Of a stretch of 41,830 bases of DNA, positions 18,630-26,791 are shown in pieces (positions within the stretch are counted from its first letter, which is position 1; every line of letters begins with the position of its first letter). Both the position numbers and the translations under genes were made by a program. The notes under the pieces are model-generated. The model did no database searches, was not told the DNA's origin, and saw nothing but the letters and a program-made list of their open reading frames with translations. The stretch lies in NCBI GenBank assembly GCA_002697345.1, contig NZVE01000003.1:1-41830 (forward strand), written 5' to 3'. Source of the stretch: Paracoccaceae bacterium (GTDB taxonomy: Bacteria > Pseudomonadota > Alphaproteobacteria > Rhodobacterales > Rhodobacteraceae).

Positions 18630-19532
18630 ATGTTTGTGAGTTTCTGGAACAAGTTAAGTATTAATCAAAAGCTTGCTATAACAGCTTGGTTATTTTTAGC
18701 TGTACCAATAGTTTTTTATGTTTGCATTAGGTTTTACCCAACTTTTGAAGCTTTTTATGTTTCAACATTAAAATGGAATTTATTGGGTGCAAAGAAATAT
18801 ATTGGCTTAAGAAACTATGAGAAAATTTTTGCAGATGAAGATTTCTGGTTAGTACTGCTAAATACTTTTAAGTACGCAGGCCTTGGTGTACCAATTAGTC
18901 TTTTTATAGCTTTTTGTGTCGCATATTTCTTAAACGAAATAACTCGTTGGCATGATTTTATTAGAGCCTTATATTTTATTCCTTTTTTGACAACAGCTGT
19001 GGCTATGGCTTGGGTTTGGAAATGGTTCTATCAACCCATGCCAATAGGTTATTTCAATTTTTTCTTGAATTACTTGGGTATCGCGCAGCAGCCATTCCTA
19101 AAATCTGTAACACAAGGATTATATGCTATAATGGCACCTGCTGTGTGGGCAGGATTGGGCTTTCAAGTCGTCATATTTATTGCTGGAATAAGGGCAATAC
19201 CTCGAAGTTATTATGAGGCTGCCGAAATTGATGGAGCAGGAAGATGGCAAATTTTACGTGAAATCACTTTACCATCTCTTAAGCCAACAGTTATATTTTT
19301 AACAGTTGTATCTACGATAGGGTTCTTACGTATATTTGACCAGGTATACTCCATGACCACAAATGGTGACGGGGGGCCGCTGAATACAACAAAACCGATT
19401 GTTTTGATGATCTACGAATTTGCATTCGATGAGTTTAAAATAGGACGAGCGTCTGCGTTAACCGTAATCCTATTTGTTATACTGTTGGTTATTAGCATGT
19501 TTCAGCTTTGGTTGATGAGGAAAAAACCATGA
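18630..19532 (+). CDS. Sugar ABC transporter permease, MalF/UgpA type
   Basis: 300 residues with six predicted membrane helices in the inner membrane. The ATPase-contacting EAA loop is visible as YYEAAEIDGAGRWQILREITLPSLKPT near residue 205. The ATG at 18630 is chosen because it follows TTTAGGTACCCG and the encoded N terminus (FWNKLSINQKLAITAWLF) is typical. The ATG at 18585 lies inside the hairpin and would add 15 unusual residues. It forms the pore with the next gene product, whose start overlaps this stop by 4 bases. Confidence 0.92.
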   Translation: MFVSFWNKLSINQKLAITAWLFLAVPIVFYVCIRFYPTFEAFYVSTLKWNLLGAKKYIGLRNYEKIFADEDFWLVLLNTFKYAGLGVPISLFIAFCVAYFLNEITRWHDFIRALYFIPFLTTAVAMAWVWKWFYQPMPIGYFNFFLNYLGIAQQPFLKSVTQGLYAIMAPAVWAGLGFQVVIFIAGIRAIPRSYYEAAEIDGAGRWQILREITLPSLKPTVIFLTVVSTIGFLRIFDQVYSMTTNGDGGPLNTTKPIVLMIYEFAFDEFKIGRASALTVILFVILLVISMFQLWLMRKKP

Positions 19533-20377
19533 CTGATTATGCGTCTCGAATTGCTTACCTGGAGAGAATAAAACCTACGAAAATAATAATTTGGACCCTG
19601 CTATTCTTGGGTGGTATCGTAATGGTTACACCTTTAGCTTTTATGATTTCAACTTCGTTTAAGACAGGTGCGGATGTTTTTTCTTTGGGGATTATTCCAA
19701 AAAACCCAACACTTGAAAATTATCTTTATATTTGGACAGAGTCTCAGTTCTCACGCTGGATGTTAAACTCTCTTTGGGTTGCAACTTTTAGTACAGCTTC
19801 TGTAGTATTTTTTGACTCTCTAGTTGGTTATACTTTGGCTAAGTTCACATTCCGTGGACAAACAATAGTGTTTATCGCGATATTAAGTACCTTAATGATA
19901 CCCACCGAGATGTTGATAATCCCTTGGTACATGATGTCTCGCGAATTTGGGTGGATTGATACTTATTGGGGTATAGCTTTCCCAGGCCTCATGACAGGTT
20001 TTGGAACCTTTCTTATGCGTCAATTTTTTATGGGTTTACCTGATGAGTTAATAGAGGCAGCTCGTATCGATGGCTGGTCAGAATTTGCAATATGGTCAAG
20101 AATTGCTATGCCATTGGTTGTTCCAGCACTATCTGCTTTAGCTATTTTTCACTTCTTAGGAAACTGGACAGCATTTATATGGCCCTTAATAGTGACAAAC
20201 AGTCCTGAACTTTATACCATTCCTGTTGGATTGGCATCCTTCAATGGAGAATTTCAGACAGATTGGGAGATTGTAATGACGGCATCATGTTTGGCGACTT
20301 TGCCAACACTTCTTGTTTTCCTAGTTCTTCAAAAGTTTATTATTAGGGGTGTAATGTTAGCGGGTCTTAAAGGATAA
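19529..20377 (+). CDS. Sugar ABC transporter permease, MalG/UgpE type
   Basis: 282 residues and six membrane helices. The N-terminal LLFLGGIVMVTPLAFMISTSFK and the EAA loop LIEAARIDGWSEFAIWSRIAMPLVVPA are characteristic of the second CUT1 permease. The ATG at 19529 follows GAGGAA and overlaps the previous stop as ATGA; a TTG at 19508 is less likely. It pairs with the preceding permease and the ATPase at 21883. The ATPase is separated from the permeases by the lyase gene, so the enzyme is embedded in the transporter operon. Confidence 0.93.
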   Translation: MTDYASRIAYLERIKPTKIIIWTLLFLGGIVMVTPLAFMISTSFKTGADVFSLGIIPKNPTLENYLYIWTESQFSRWMLNSLWVATFSTASVVFFDSLVGYTLAKFTFRGQTIVFIAILSTLMIPTEMLIIPWYMMSREFGWIDTYWGIAFPGLMTGFGTFLMRQFFMGLPDELIEAARIDGWSEFAIWSRIAMPLVVPALSALAIFHFLGNWTAFIWPLIVTNSPELYTIPVGLASFNGEFQTDWEIVMTASCLATLPTLLVFLVLQKFIIRGVMLAGLKG

Positions 20378-20381
20378 AGTA

Positions 20382-21881
20382 ATGGCAGGTTCATATGATA
20401 AATTTCCAGCAAATGTTTATTCTGAGGCTGTCCTTGCTCCTGATCTAGAGGTCTATAAAGAGTACTTTTCTGAAAGTTTACATGAGATAAATATTGCGCA
20501 TTGCATTATGCTTAATGAGCAGGGTTTGCTTAATGCATTGGAAACCAAGTCAATACTTCAAGGCTTAACATCTATAAATAGTGATAAACCTTACATGGAT
20601 GTAGAGTTTGATGGCACTTTTGAAGATTTATTTTTTTTAATTGAACGAGAGCTGGGTTATCGCATTGGACCAGAGATTGCTGGAAAACTACATACAGGAC
20701 GTTCTCGTAATGATATGGAACATACCATGTTTAGACTGCAGCTTCGTGATCGTTTAACAAACCTGTTAAAACAGTATGTTTCTTTATTACGGCAGCTTAT
20801 TGATAGAGCAGAAAGGGGTGTTGATGAGATTGTTCTTCTCTATACACATGGTCAACCCGCCCAACCATCGACCTTGGCTCACTACCTTTCAGCAGCAATA
20901 GAGTTTATCCTTAACGATATAGATCGAATTAAATTTGCTCATAAGTTAGTAAATATGTCTCCAATGGGGGCCGCGGCGATTACAACTTCTGGATTTTCAT
21001 TGAATAGAAACAGAGTTGCTCATTTATTAGGTTTCCCCGCAATAGTTGAAAACTCCTATGGGGCGATTGCCAACGTAGATTATATTACTGGTTCCTATAG
21101 TGCTATAAAATTAGGGTGTCTTCATTTAGGTCGTTTTGTTCAAGATCTAGTAACATGGACTGGCTTTGAAGTTTCGCAAATTAAAGTACCTGATGGATTT
21201 GTTCAAATATCATCAATTATGCCTCAAAAAAGAAACCCTGTACCATTAGAGCACCTTAGACTTAAGTTTTCTTTGGCTGGTGGAGGCGCAGATCAAATTG
21301 TAAATACTATGCATAATACTCCGTTTGCAGATATGAATGACTCTGAACGCGAAACTCAGGCTACAGGTTTCGCAGTTTTTGATCGGCTTAATAAAGCATT
21401 GCCCTTGCTTGCGGGTTTTGTAGATTCGATTGAGATTGATACGGCTTCAGTTTCTAAAAGAATTAACCAATCTATGGCTACTATTACGGAGCTCGCTGAC
21501 CACCTTGCGAGAATAGAGGGAATTAGTTTTAGATTGGCTCATAGTGTTGCGCATAAGCTTGCATATCAGTCGCTTTCTCTAGAGTCTTCACTAGATCAAT
21601 TAGACTTTAGCGTGTTCGTTGAATCTTTTGAAGGAGTTGTCGGCGTTAAACCGATTACAAATGAAAAAAACTTCAGAAAAGTTTGTAGTCCTGAACATTT
21701 TATATCTGTTAGAAAAATTCCTGGTGGACCAGCAAGTGCCACAATTAAAAAAAGTTTAAAGGTTTACGTTAAACGTTTAGCGGAAACAGAATTACGAATA
21801 AAATCTATAGAAAATTTTTTGCACAGTACCAATGCAGAATGTCAAAGTTTGGTAGATGTTTACATAAAACAAGGAAATTAG
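20382..21881 (+). CDS. Argininosuccinate lyase-family enzyme within sugar ABC operon
   Basis: 499 residues of the fumarase/aspartase superfamily, ArgH branch. Landmarks are HTGRSRND (104-111), the histidine in THGQPAQP (His156) and the flexible signature loop SSIMPQKRNP (277-286), whose serine is the catalytic base in this superfamily. Family members split C-N bonds with release of fumarate, as from argininosuccinate or ethylenediamine disuccinate. The N terminus diverges from housekeeping ArgH, and the gene lies between the permease (4 bases) and the ATPase (1 base) of a sugar importer rather than near arginine genes. That suggests it acts on the imported compound. True argininosuccinate lyase is the alternative. 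Confidence 0.85.
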   Translation: MAGSYDKFPANVYSEAVLAPDLEVYKEYFSESLHEINIAHCIMLNEQGLLNALETKSILQGLTSINSDKPYMDVEFDGTFEDLFFLIERELGYRIGPEIAGKLHTGRSRNDMEHTMFRLQLRDRLTNLLKQYVSLLRQLIDRAERGVDEIVLLYTHGQPAQPSTLAHYLSAAIEFILNDIDRIKFAHKLVNMSPMGAAAITTSGFSLNRNRVAHLLGFPAIVENSYGAIANVDYITGSYSAIKLGCLHLGRFVQDLVTWTGFEVSQIKVPDGFVQISSIMPQKRNPVPLEHLRLKFSLAGGGADQIVNTMHNTPFADMNDSERETQATGFAVFDRLNKALPLLAGFVDSIEIDTASVSKRINQSMATITELADHLARIEGISFRLAHSVAHKLAYQSLSLESSLDQLDFSVFVESFEGVVGVKPITNEKNFRKVCSPEHFISVRKIPGGPASATIKKSLKVYVKRLAETELRIKSIENFLHSTNAECQSLVDVYIKQGN

Positions 21882-21882
21882 A

Positions 21883-22971
21883 ATGGCTGAAGTTTTACTT
21901 GAAAATATCAATAAGAATTTTGGAAAAATAAAAGCAGTAGATGATTTTTGTTTGCAGATAATGGATAAAGAGTTCGTTGTATTTGTTGGTCCGTCTGGTT
22001 GTGGAAAATCTACCACGTTACGAATGATTGCGGGATTAGAAGAAATAAGTAGTGGAAATATATCTATAGATCAGCGTATCGTTAATAATACTCATCCTAA
22101 AAATAGAGATATAGCAATGGTTTTTCAAAACTATGCGTTGTATCCTCATTTAAGTGTTCGCGAAAATATTTCATTTGGTATTCGTGCTCAAAAGCTTCCT
22201 AAAAAAGAAATTACTTCTAGGACTTTGGAAGCAGCCAAAATCCTAGGTTTAGACGAGTTGTTAGATCGCCGGCCTGGTGAATTATCGGGTGGTCAGAAAC
22301 AAAGAGTTGCCATGGGTCGTGCCATAGTAAGAAAGCCCAAGGTATTTTTATTTGATGAACCGTTGTCTAATCTTGATGCGAAACTACGTCATAAGATGCG
22401 AGTGGAGATGAAGAAACTACACCAACAAGTTCAAACGACTACGATTTATGTAACCCACGATCAGGTAGAGGCAATGACATTGGCAGATAGGATTGTCATC
22501 ATGAAGGATGGAAAGATTGAACAGGTTGGATCACCAGATGAGGTTTACCATAAGCCAAACTCTCAGTTTGTAGCTAGTTTTATAGGCTCGCCTGCTATGA
22601 ATTTTATTTCTGGAACATTAGAGTTTTTAAATAATAGGAAAACTCTAATATGTGATGGTGGTCAAACGATTGATCTGGTTGATTGGCCAGATTTAGTAGG
22701 ATCCAAATTAACTATGGGCATTCGCCCTGAGCATATGGAATTGAAAACAGAAAAAAGTTCAAAGTTAATCAATACTGTTTTGGATGCAAAAGTATCTGTT
22801 CTAGAGCCAATGGGACATGAAGTAATTGTAACATGTGACAGCAATATTGGAGAGGTGATAGGTAAATATACGGGTAATACAAAACTAAATGTTGGCCAAA
22901 CAATCCATTTTGAATTTAAAAAAGAAAATATTCATTTTTTTGATGAAAATAGTGGAAAGCGTGTAGGTTAA
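21883..22971 (+). CDS. Sugar ABC transporter ATP-binding protein, MalK/UgpC type
   Basis: 362 residues. Walker A is GPSGCGKST (36-44), the ABC signature LSGGQKQR (134-141), Walker B VFLFDEP (154-160) and the switch histidine His192 in YVTHDQVEAM. The C-terminal 120 residues form the TOBE/MalK regulatory domain (GIRPEHMEL). It powers the two permeases of this operon from the cytoplasmic face. It begins one base after the lyase stop, behind AAGGAA. Confidence 0.95.
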   Translation: MAEVLLENINKNFGKIKAVDDFCLQIMDKEFVVFVGPSGCGKSTTLRMIAGLEEISSGNISIDQRIVNNTHPKNRDIAMVFQNYALYPHLSVRENISFGIRAQKLPKKEITSRTLEAAKILGLDELLDRRPGELSGGQKQRVAMGRAIVRKPKVFLFDEPLSNLDAKLRHKMRVEMKKLHQQVQTTTIYVTHDQVEAMTLADRIVIMKDGKIEQVGSPDEVYHKPNSQFVASFIGSPAMNFISGTLEFLNNRKTLICDGGQTIDLVDWPDLVGSKLTMGIRPEHMELKTEKSSKLINTVLDAKVSVLEPMGHEVIVTCDSNIGEVIGKYTGNTKLNVGQTIHFEFKKENIHFFDENSGKRVG

Positions 22972-23035
22972 TATAAAGTCTTATACAATTTCAGTAAATA
23001 ATTAGAGAACTTGGATTGAGGTTAAGTTTTACTTT

Positions 23036-23752
23036 ATGGAAATACCTTTTAGAATATCTATTTTTGAAGAGCACTGCAGAGCAGAAGAAGCTGTGGCACA
23101 ACAGATATTAGAGCAGGTGAAGCAAAAGAAAAACTCTGTGATTGGTTTGGCTACTGGAAGAACGATGCGAGGTGTATATGGGTTTCTATTAGACGAAGAG
23201 AAAAAAGAACCAGGATTATTTAAAGGTGTTACTTTTGTTCAATTAGATGAAATTATTCAAAAAACCGTAGGTGAAGGTATCTTCTCTAAAGAGTTAAGAG
23301 AGTTATTTATAGAACGTTTGGAAGGTGGATATGAGGCATTCCTGTCTATTAATGTATTTGTTGAAGACACGATTAAAGAGGCTGCAGAGTATTTAAAAAA
23401 GGTCCTTAATACTGGTGGAATTGATCTTCAGTTACTTGGGGTCGGAGTTAATGGACACATTGGCTATAATGAACCTGGAAGTGAAAGACAGTCTTCCTGT
23501 AGGGTTGTCTCCTTAGCATCTACTACGATTGAGCGAGATAGCCTCCCAATAGGAAGTATGGGAATTACACTTGGAGTAGGAGATATCCTAAATTCAAAAA
23601 AGATTATCTTATTAGCTACTGGAGACAGTAAGGCCTTTGCTGTGAGGCAGGCTTTAAAGTCAACCCCTTCTGTAGAAAATCCGGCAAGCTTACTTGTTAA
23701 TCATGAATGCATTTCAATTATTTTGGATAATCAAGCTGCTAGCATGCTATAG
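23036..23752 (+). CDS. Glucosamine-6-phosphate isomerase/deaminase-like (NagB, short form)
   Basis: 238 residues, the length of the short Bacillus-type NagB. The sugar-phosphate loop is GLATGRT (37-43). Asp71 in FVQLDEI matches the proton-abstracting aspartate. GVGVNGHIGYNEPGS (135-149) provides His141 and Glu146; an asparagine at 139 instead of aspartate is also known in Gram-positive NagB. The C-terminal PASLLVNH matches the family. NagB converts glucosamine-6-phosphate to fructose-6-phosphate and ammonia; related isomerases use other amino-sugar phosphates. It lies 64 bases after the ATPase in the same direction, with no strong ribosome binding site (GAGG is 14 bases away). Its presence points to an amino sugar as the transported ligand. 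Confidence 0.82.
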   Translation: MEIPFRISIFEEHCRAEEAVAQQILEQVKQKKNSVIGLATGRTMRGVYGFLLDEEKKEPGLFKGVTFVQLDEIIQKTVGEGIFSKELRELFIERLEGGYEAFLSINVFVEDTIKEAAEYLKKVLNTGGIDLQLLGVGVNGHIGYNEPGSERQSSCRVVSLASTTIERDSLPIGSMGITLGVGDILNSKKIILLATGDSKAFAVRQALKSTPSVENPASLLVNHECISIILDNQAASML

Positions 23753-23756
23753 CAAA

Positions 23757-23773
23757 TGAAAAAATCGTTTTCA
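23757..23773. terminator. Weak hairpin between convergent genes
   Basis: TGAAAA / TTTTCA (6 bp, loop AATCG) lies just past the NagB-like stop and before the end of the gamma-glutamyltransferase gene. It is AT-rich and lacks a long T-run, so any terminator role is weak. Confidence 0.25.
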
Positions 23774-23804
23774 AAAACTCAGTAATATTTTAAGTTGGTT
23801 AGTT

Positions 23805-25409
23805 TCAAAAACCTGTTGCCATACCATCACCAGATGGATCAGCACCTCCGTCTAACCTACCATTGTTTATGCGAATAGTTTGAAGGATGGGCATCATGTA
23901 ACTATACGGATGACGTTTAGTTGGATAACCTTTTTCCTGTAATTCCTTTTCTGTTGATCTAAGAATTCTGTTTGTAAGTTCAATTGTATTAGAGGTTGTG
24001 GTGAATCTTGGTACAGACACTGCCTGTTGAGCATCCATGTCAAAATCTACTACATTTAAAATTGCTTGAAGGTTTCCCATGGTAATTGTTGTTCCCCCTG
24101 GAGAACCAACAAGAAGAAAAGGTTTATCATCTTTAAATACAATGGTTGGTGATAGTGCAGTGAACCGAGCTTTCCCAGGAGCTATTGACCCAGATCTGCC
24201 GGGCCTTGGATCAAAGACCATCATACAGTTGTTATACATAAACCCTAACCCGTCGGTTACAACACCACTTGAAGAGCCCAAGGAATGTGTCATTGTTACA
24301 CAATTCCCTAAATTATCAGCTACGCAGATATGAGTTGTTTCCTTTGGATCAGCACCGCTATTCAGACGAATAACTGATGTTTTCTCCCCACGCTTTATTC
24401 TTTTAGCCATTGCCAGACTGTATTCTGGTGACAGAAGCTCATCCAAAGGAATATCAAAAAACTTTGGATCACCCATACGATTATCTTTTTCAACTGTAGC
24501 AATCTTCATCGCTTCAGAAACTGTAGAGATATACTCTGGAGAATTGTGTCCCATAGATTTTAAATCGAAATGGTTTAAAATGTTTAGCATGAGTACAATG
24601 ACTAAACCTCCTCCTGGAGGTTGATTGGTGGAAACTTTATAACCTTTGTAATGGGTTACTAGGGGGCTAGTTTCTATTGATCTGCAATTGGCCAGATCAT
24701 CCATAGTTAGCAACCCACCATTCGTCGCCATATCATCTGAGATTTTTTTTGCGATGCCCCCAGTATAAAAATCTTCAACACCATGATTTGCTATATTTCT
24801 ATATGTTTCAGCCATATCTAGGTTTTTTAGTGTTTCTCCAACCCCATATAGTAAGCCATTATTGTTAGTATAAATCTTTGCAGTCGCTTCATCTTCAGTC
24901 ATGCCTCGTATTCTAGCAATTCTTCCAGAAATACTGGGTGTCGTCCAAAAGCTATGAACTTGGGGTCTTATTGCGAACCCTTCTTCGCAATAAGTAATAG
25001 CTGGTTGTAAAGCATCACTCATTGAGAGTGTTCCAAACTTTTTGAGAATATCATCAAAGGCTCTTAACGTCATTGGTGTGGTCATGCATTGATAACCTAC
25101 TTCGTTAACCTGATTTCTAAGTAAAAAACCAAAACCATCATCGCACTCGCCATCTATCAGACTTTCCCACATTTCAGGTTTGGACGCTAATGGTGCACGT
25201 CCATGGAAATCTATTATTCTATGTGTACCATCTGCTAAATGGATATGACACGATCCAAATCCAGCAATTCCACACATCTGCGGGTCCACTGCCGTTTGAA
25301 CTAGTCCAGCTGAAATGGCAGCGTCAATAACATTGCCGCCATTGCGAAGTATATCAAGGCCAGATTCTACTGCTTCGGGTTGGGGCGCTGAGATCATATA
25401 CTGGGTCAT
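23805..25409 (-). CDS. Gamma-glutamyltransferase-family protein
   Basis: 534 residues of the Ntn-hydrolase gamma-glutamyltranspeptidase family. The self-cleaving threonine should be Thr358 in KETTHICVAD. The substrate-carboxylate arginine is in GRAPLASKP (Arg71). The SLGSSSGV and GSPGGTTI segments form the oxyanion/glycine loops. The classical enzyme cleaves gamma-glutamyl compounds such as glutathione in the periplasm. Here the N terminus (TQYMISAPQPEAVESG) begins directly with the catalytic fold and no signal peptide, so a cytoplasmic location and another amide substrate are likely. ATG 25409 follows AAGGACATCTA. It stands alone on the minus strand. Confidence 0.88.
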   Translation of the reverse strand: MTQYMISAPQPEAVESGLDILRNGGNVIDAAISAGLVQTAVDPQMCGIAGFGSCHIHLADGTHRIIDFHGRAPLASKPEMWESLIDGECDDGFGFLLRNQVNEVGYQCMTTPMTLRAFDDILKKFGTLSMSDALQPAITYCEEGFAIRPQVHSFWTTPSISGRIARIRGMTEDEATAKIYTNNNGLLYGVGETLKNLDMAETYRNIANHGVEDFYTGGIAKKISDDMATNGGLLTMDDLANCRSIETSPLVTHYKGYKVSTNQPPGGGLVIVLMLNILNHFDLKSMGHNSPEYISTVSEAMKIATVEKDNRMGDPKFFDIPLDELLSPEYSLAMAKRIKRGEKTSVIRLNSGADPKETTHICVADNLGNCVTMTHSLGSSSGVVTDGLGFMYNNCMMVFDPRPGRSGSIAPGKARFTALSPTIVFKDDKPFLLVGSPGGTTITMGNLQAILNVVDFDMDAQQAVSVPRFTTTSNTIELTNRILRSTEKELQEKGYPTKRHPYSYMMPILQTIRINNGRLDGGADPSGDGMATGF

Positions 25410-25750
25410 TAGATGTCCTTTTTTGTAAATACAGTAGCACTTTTATTGTAAGCCTTATTGCTATTGTTTGATACTCCCAAAAATAGAATTTATTTAGTTT
25501 TAGACTACAGTAAAGCACTTTATTCAGATTAAACAATTAACCTCTATAGTTTGATATCAAAAATAATGGAACATATGAAACGGTCAACCTTTTCCTGACC
25601 TGGGAGCTTTCTTTTAATTACCATAGTTACTGCTTGCTCCTAAATTTCCAAGGAGACTCGCATTAAGCTCTTAAAAGTAAAATAAAATATTGACCAATTG
25701 GGAAAAAAAATACCAATATATATTACTTTATAAAAATGGGGAGGATCATT
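25410..25750. other. Divergent intergenic region before BMP-type importer
   Basis: About 340 AT-rich bases between divergent starts. TTGACC at 25690-25695 could be a -35 box for the importer operon, but no good -10 lies at 16-18 bases. The ribosome binding site GGGGAGG (25738-25744) is clear. I see no gene, tRNA or recognisable riboswitch. Confidence 0.5.
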
Positions 25751-26743
25751 ATGAAAATACAATTTAGTTATATCCGTCGTATCATATTAGCTTTTACAGC
25801 TTCTATCGGCGTTTTAATGTCTGTAGGCGCTGCTGTTGCAGAGAAAGTTAAAGTGGCCGGTGTATATACGCTTCCAGTAGAACAGCAATGGATTAGTAGA
25901 ATACATAAAGCACTGAACGCTGCCGATGCTCGTGGAGAAGTAGATTATACTTTTTCTGAGAATGTTGCTAATACGGATTACGAGAGAGTTATGCGAGAAT
26001 ATGCAGAACAAGGAATGCATATGATAGTTGGAGAAGTATTTGGATTAGAAAGAGCTGCGCGTAAAGTGGCTAAAGATTATCCTGAGACAGCTTTTCTGAT
26101 GGGATCTTCTTTTGGCCCTGTTTCTCCAAATTTTTCTGTTTTTGATAACTGGATTCATGAGCCGAGCTATTTGACAGGAATGATAGCTGGGGCAGCGTCA
26201 AAATCAAATATTATTGGGATGGTAGGTGGATACGCTATCCCAGAAGTTAATCGCTTAATGCAAGCTTTTATGGACGGCGCACGTGAAGTTAACCCTGAAG
26301 TTAAGTTTTTAGTTAACTTTCTGGATAGCTGGTACGACCCACCAAAAGCTAAAGAAAGTGCATTTGCTATGATTGATGCAGGAGCAGATATTATGTTTGC
26401 AGAAAGGTTTGGAGTTTCAGATGCTGCTGTAGAACGAGGTGTGAAAGCAGTTGGAAATGTGATTGATACATCTGGTGACTATCCGGGAACGATTATGGCT
26501 TCAGCAATTTGGCACTTTGAGGCGACAATCGATAAAGCTGTTTCAAGAGTGCAAGATGGAACATTTGAAGCTTCGGATTATGGACAATACAGCTTCATGG
26601 GATACGGGGGTGGTTCACTCGTCGTTGACGAGTCGTTGATATCTCCAGAAGTTCTTGCGAAAGTGCGAGAACGAGAAAATGAAATCATGGATGGAATGTT
26701 CCGAGTTAATGTGAATGATGCCCGTCCGGTTTCAGATAAATAA
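25751..26743 (+). CDS. BMP-family ABC transporter substrate-binding protein
   Basis: 330 residues. A signal peptide covers about residues 1-31 (two arginines, hydrophobic stretch, AAVAEKV). The mature protein has the basic membrane protein/nucleoside-binding pattern: VKVAGVYTLPVEQQWISRIHKAL, then MHMIVGEVFGLERAARKVAKDYPETAFLMGSS and the DAGADIMFAERFGVSDAAV segment. Family members bind nucleosides, purine bases or autoinducer-like ligands in the periplasm. ATG 25751 follows GGGGAGG; an ATG at 25736 lies upstream of that binding site and is rejected. It is the first gene of a BMP-type importer. Confidence 0.92.
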   Translation: MKIQFSYIRRIILAFTASIGVLMSVGAAVAEKVKVAGVYTLPVEQQWISRIHKALNAADARGEVDYTFSENVANTDYERVMREYAEQGMHMIVGEVFGLERAARKVAKDYPETAFLMGSSFGPVSPNFSVFDNWIHEPSYLTGMIAGAASKSNIIGMVGGYAIPEVNRLMQAFMDGAREVNPEVKFLVNFLDSWYDPPKAKESAFAMIDAGADIMFAERFGVSDAAVERGVKAVGNVIDTSGDYPGTIMASAIWHFEATIDKAVSRVQDGTFEASDYGQYSFMGYGGGSLVVDESLISPEVLAKVRERENEIMDGMFRVNVNDARPVSDK

Positions 26744-26754
26744 TGTTACTAAAG

Positions 26755-26782
26755 TTGGGCTAGTTTGAATTTACTAGCCCAA
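26755..26782 (+). promoter_or_regulatory. Strong intercistronic hairpin after BMP binding-protein gene
   Basis: A perfect 10-bp stem TTGGGCTAGT (26755-26764) / ACTAGCCCAA (26773-26782) with an 8-base loop, 11 bases after the stop codon. No T-run follows, so it more likely stabilises the upstream mRNA than terminates. It places the in-frame TTG at 26765 in the loop and speaks for ATG 26792 as the ATPase start. Confidence 0.65.
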
Positions 26783-26791
26783 TCTAATCAA

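Noticed and set aside
23450-23497. Loss of the catalytic aspartate in the NagB-like NGH motif
   Set aside because: Asparagine at this site is common in short Gram-positive-type NagB, so it is a subfamily trait and not a broken active site.
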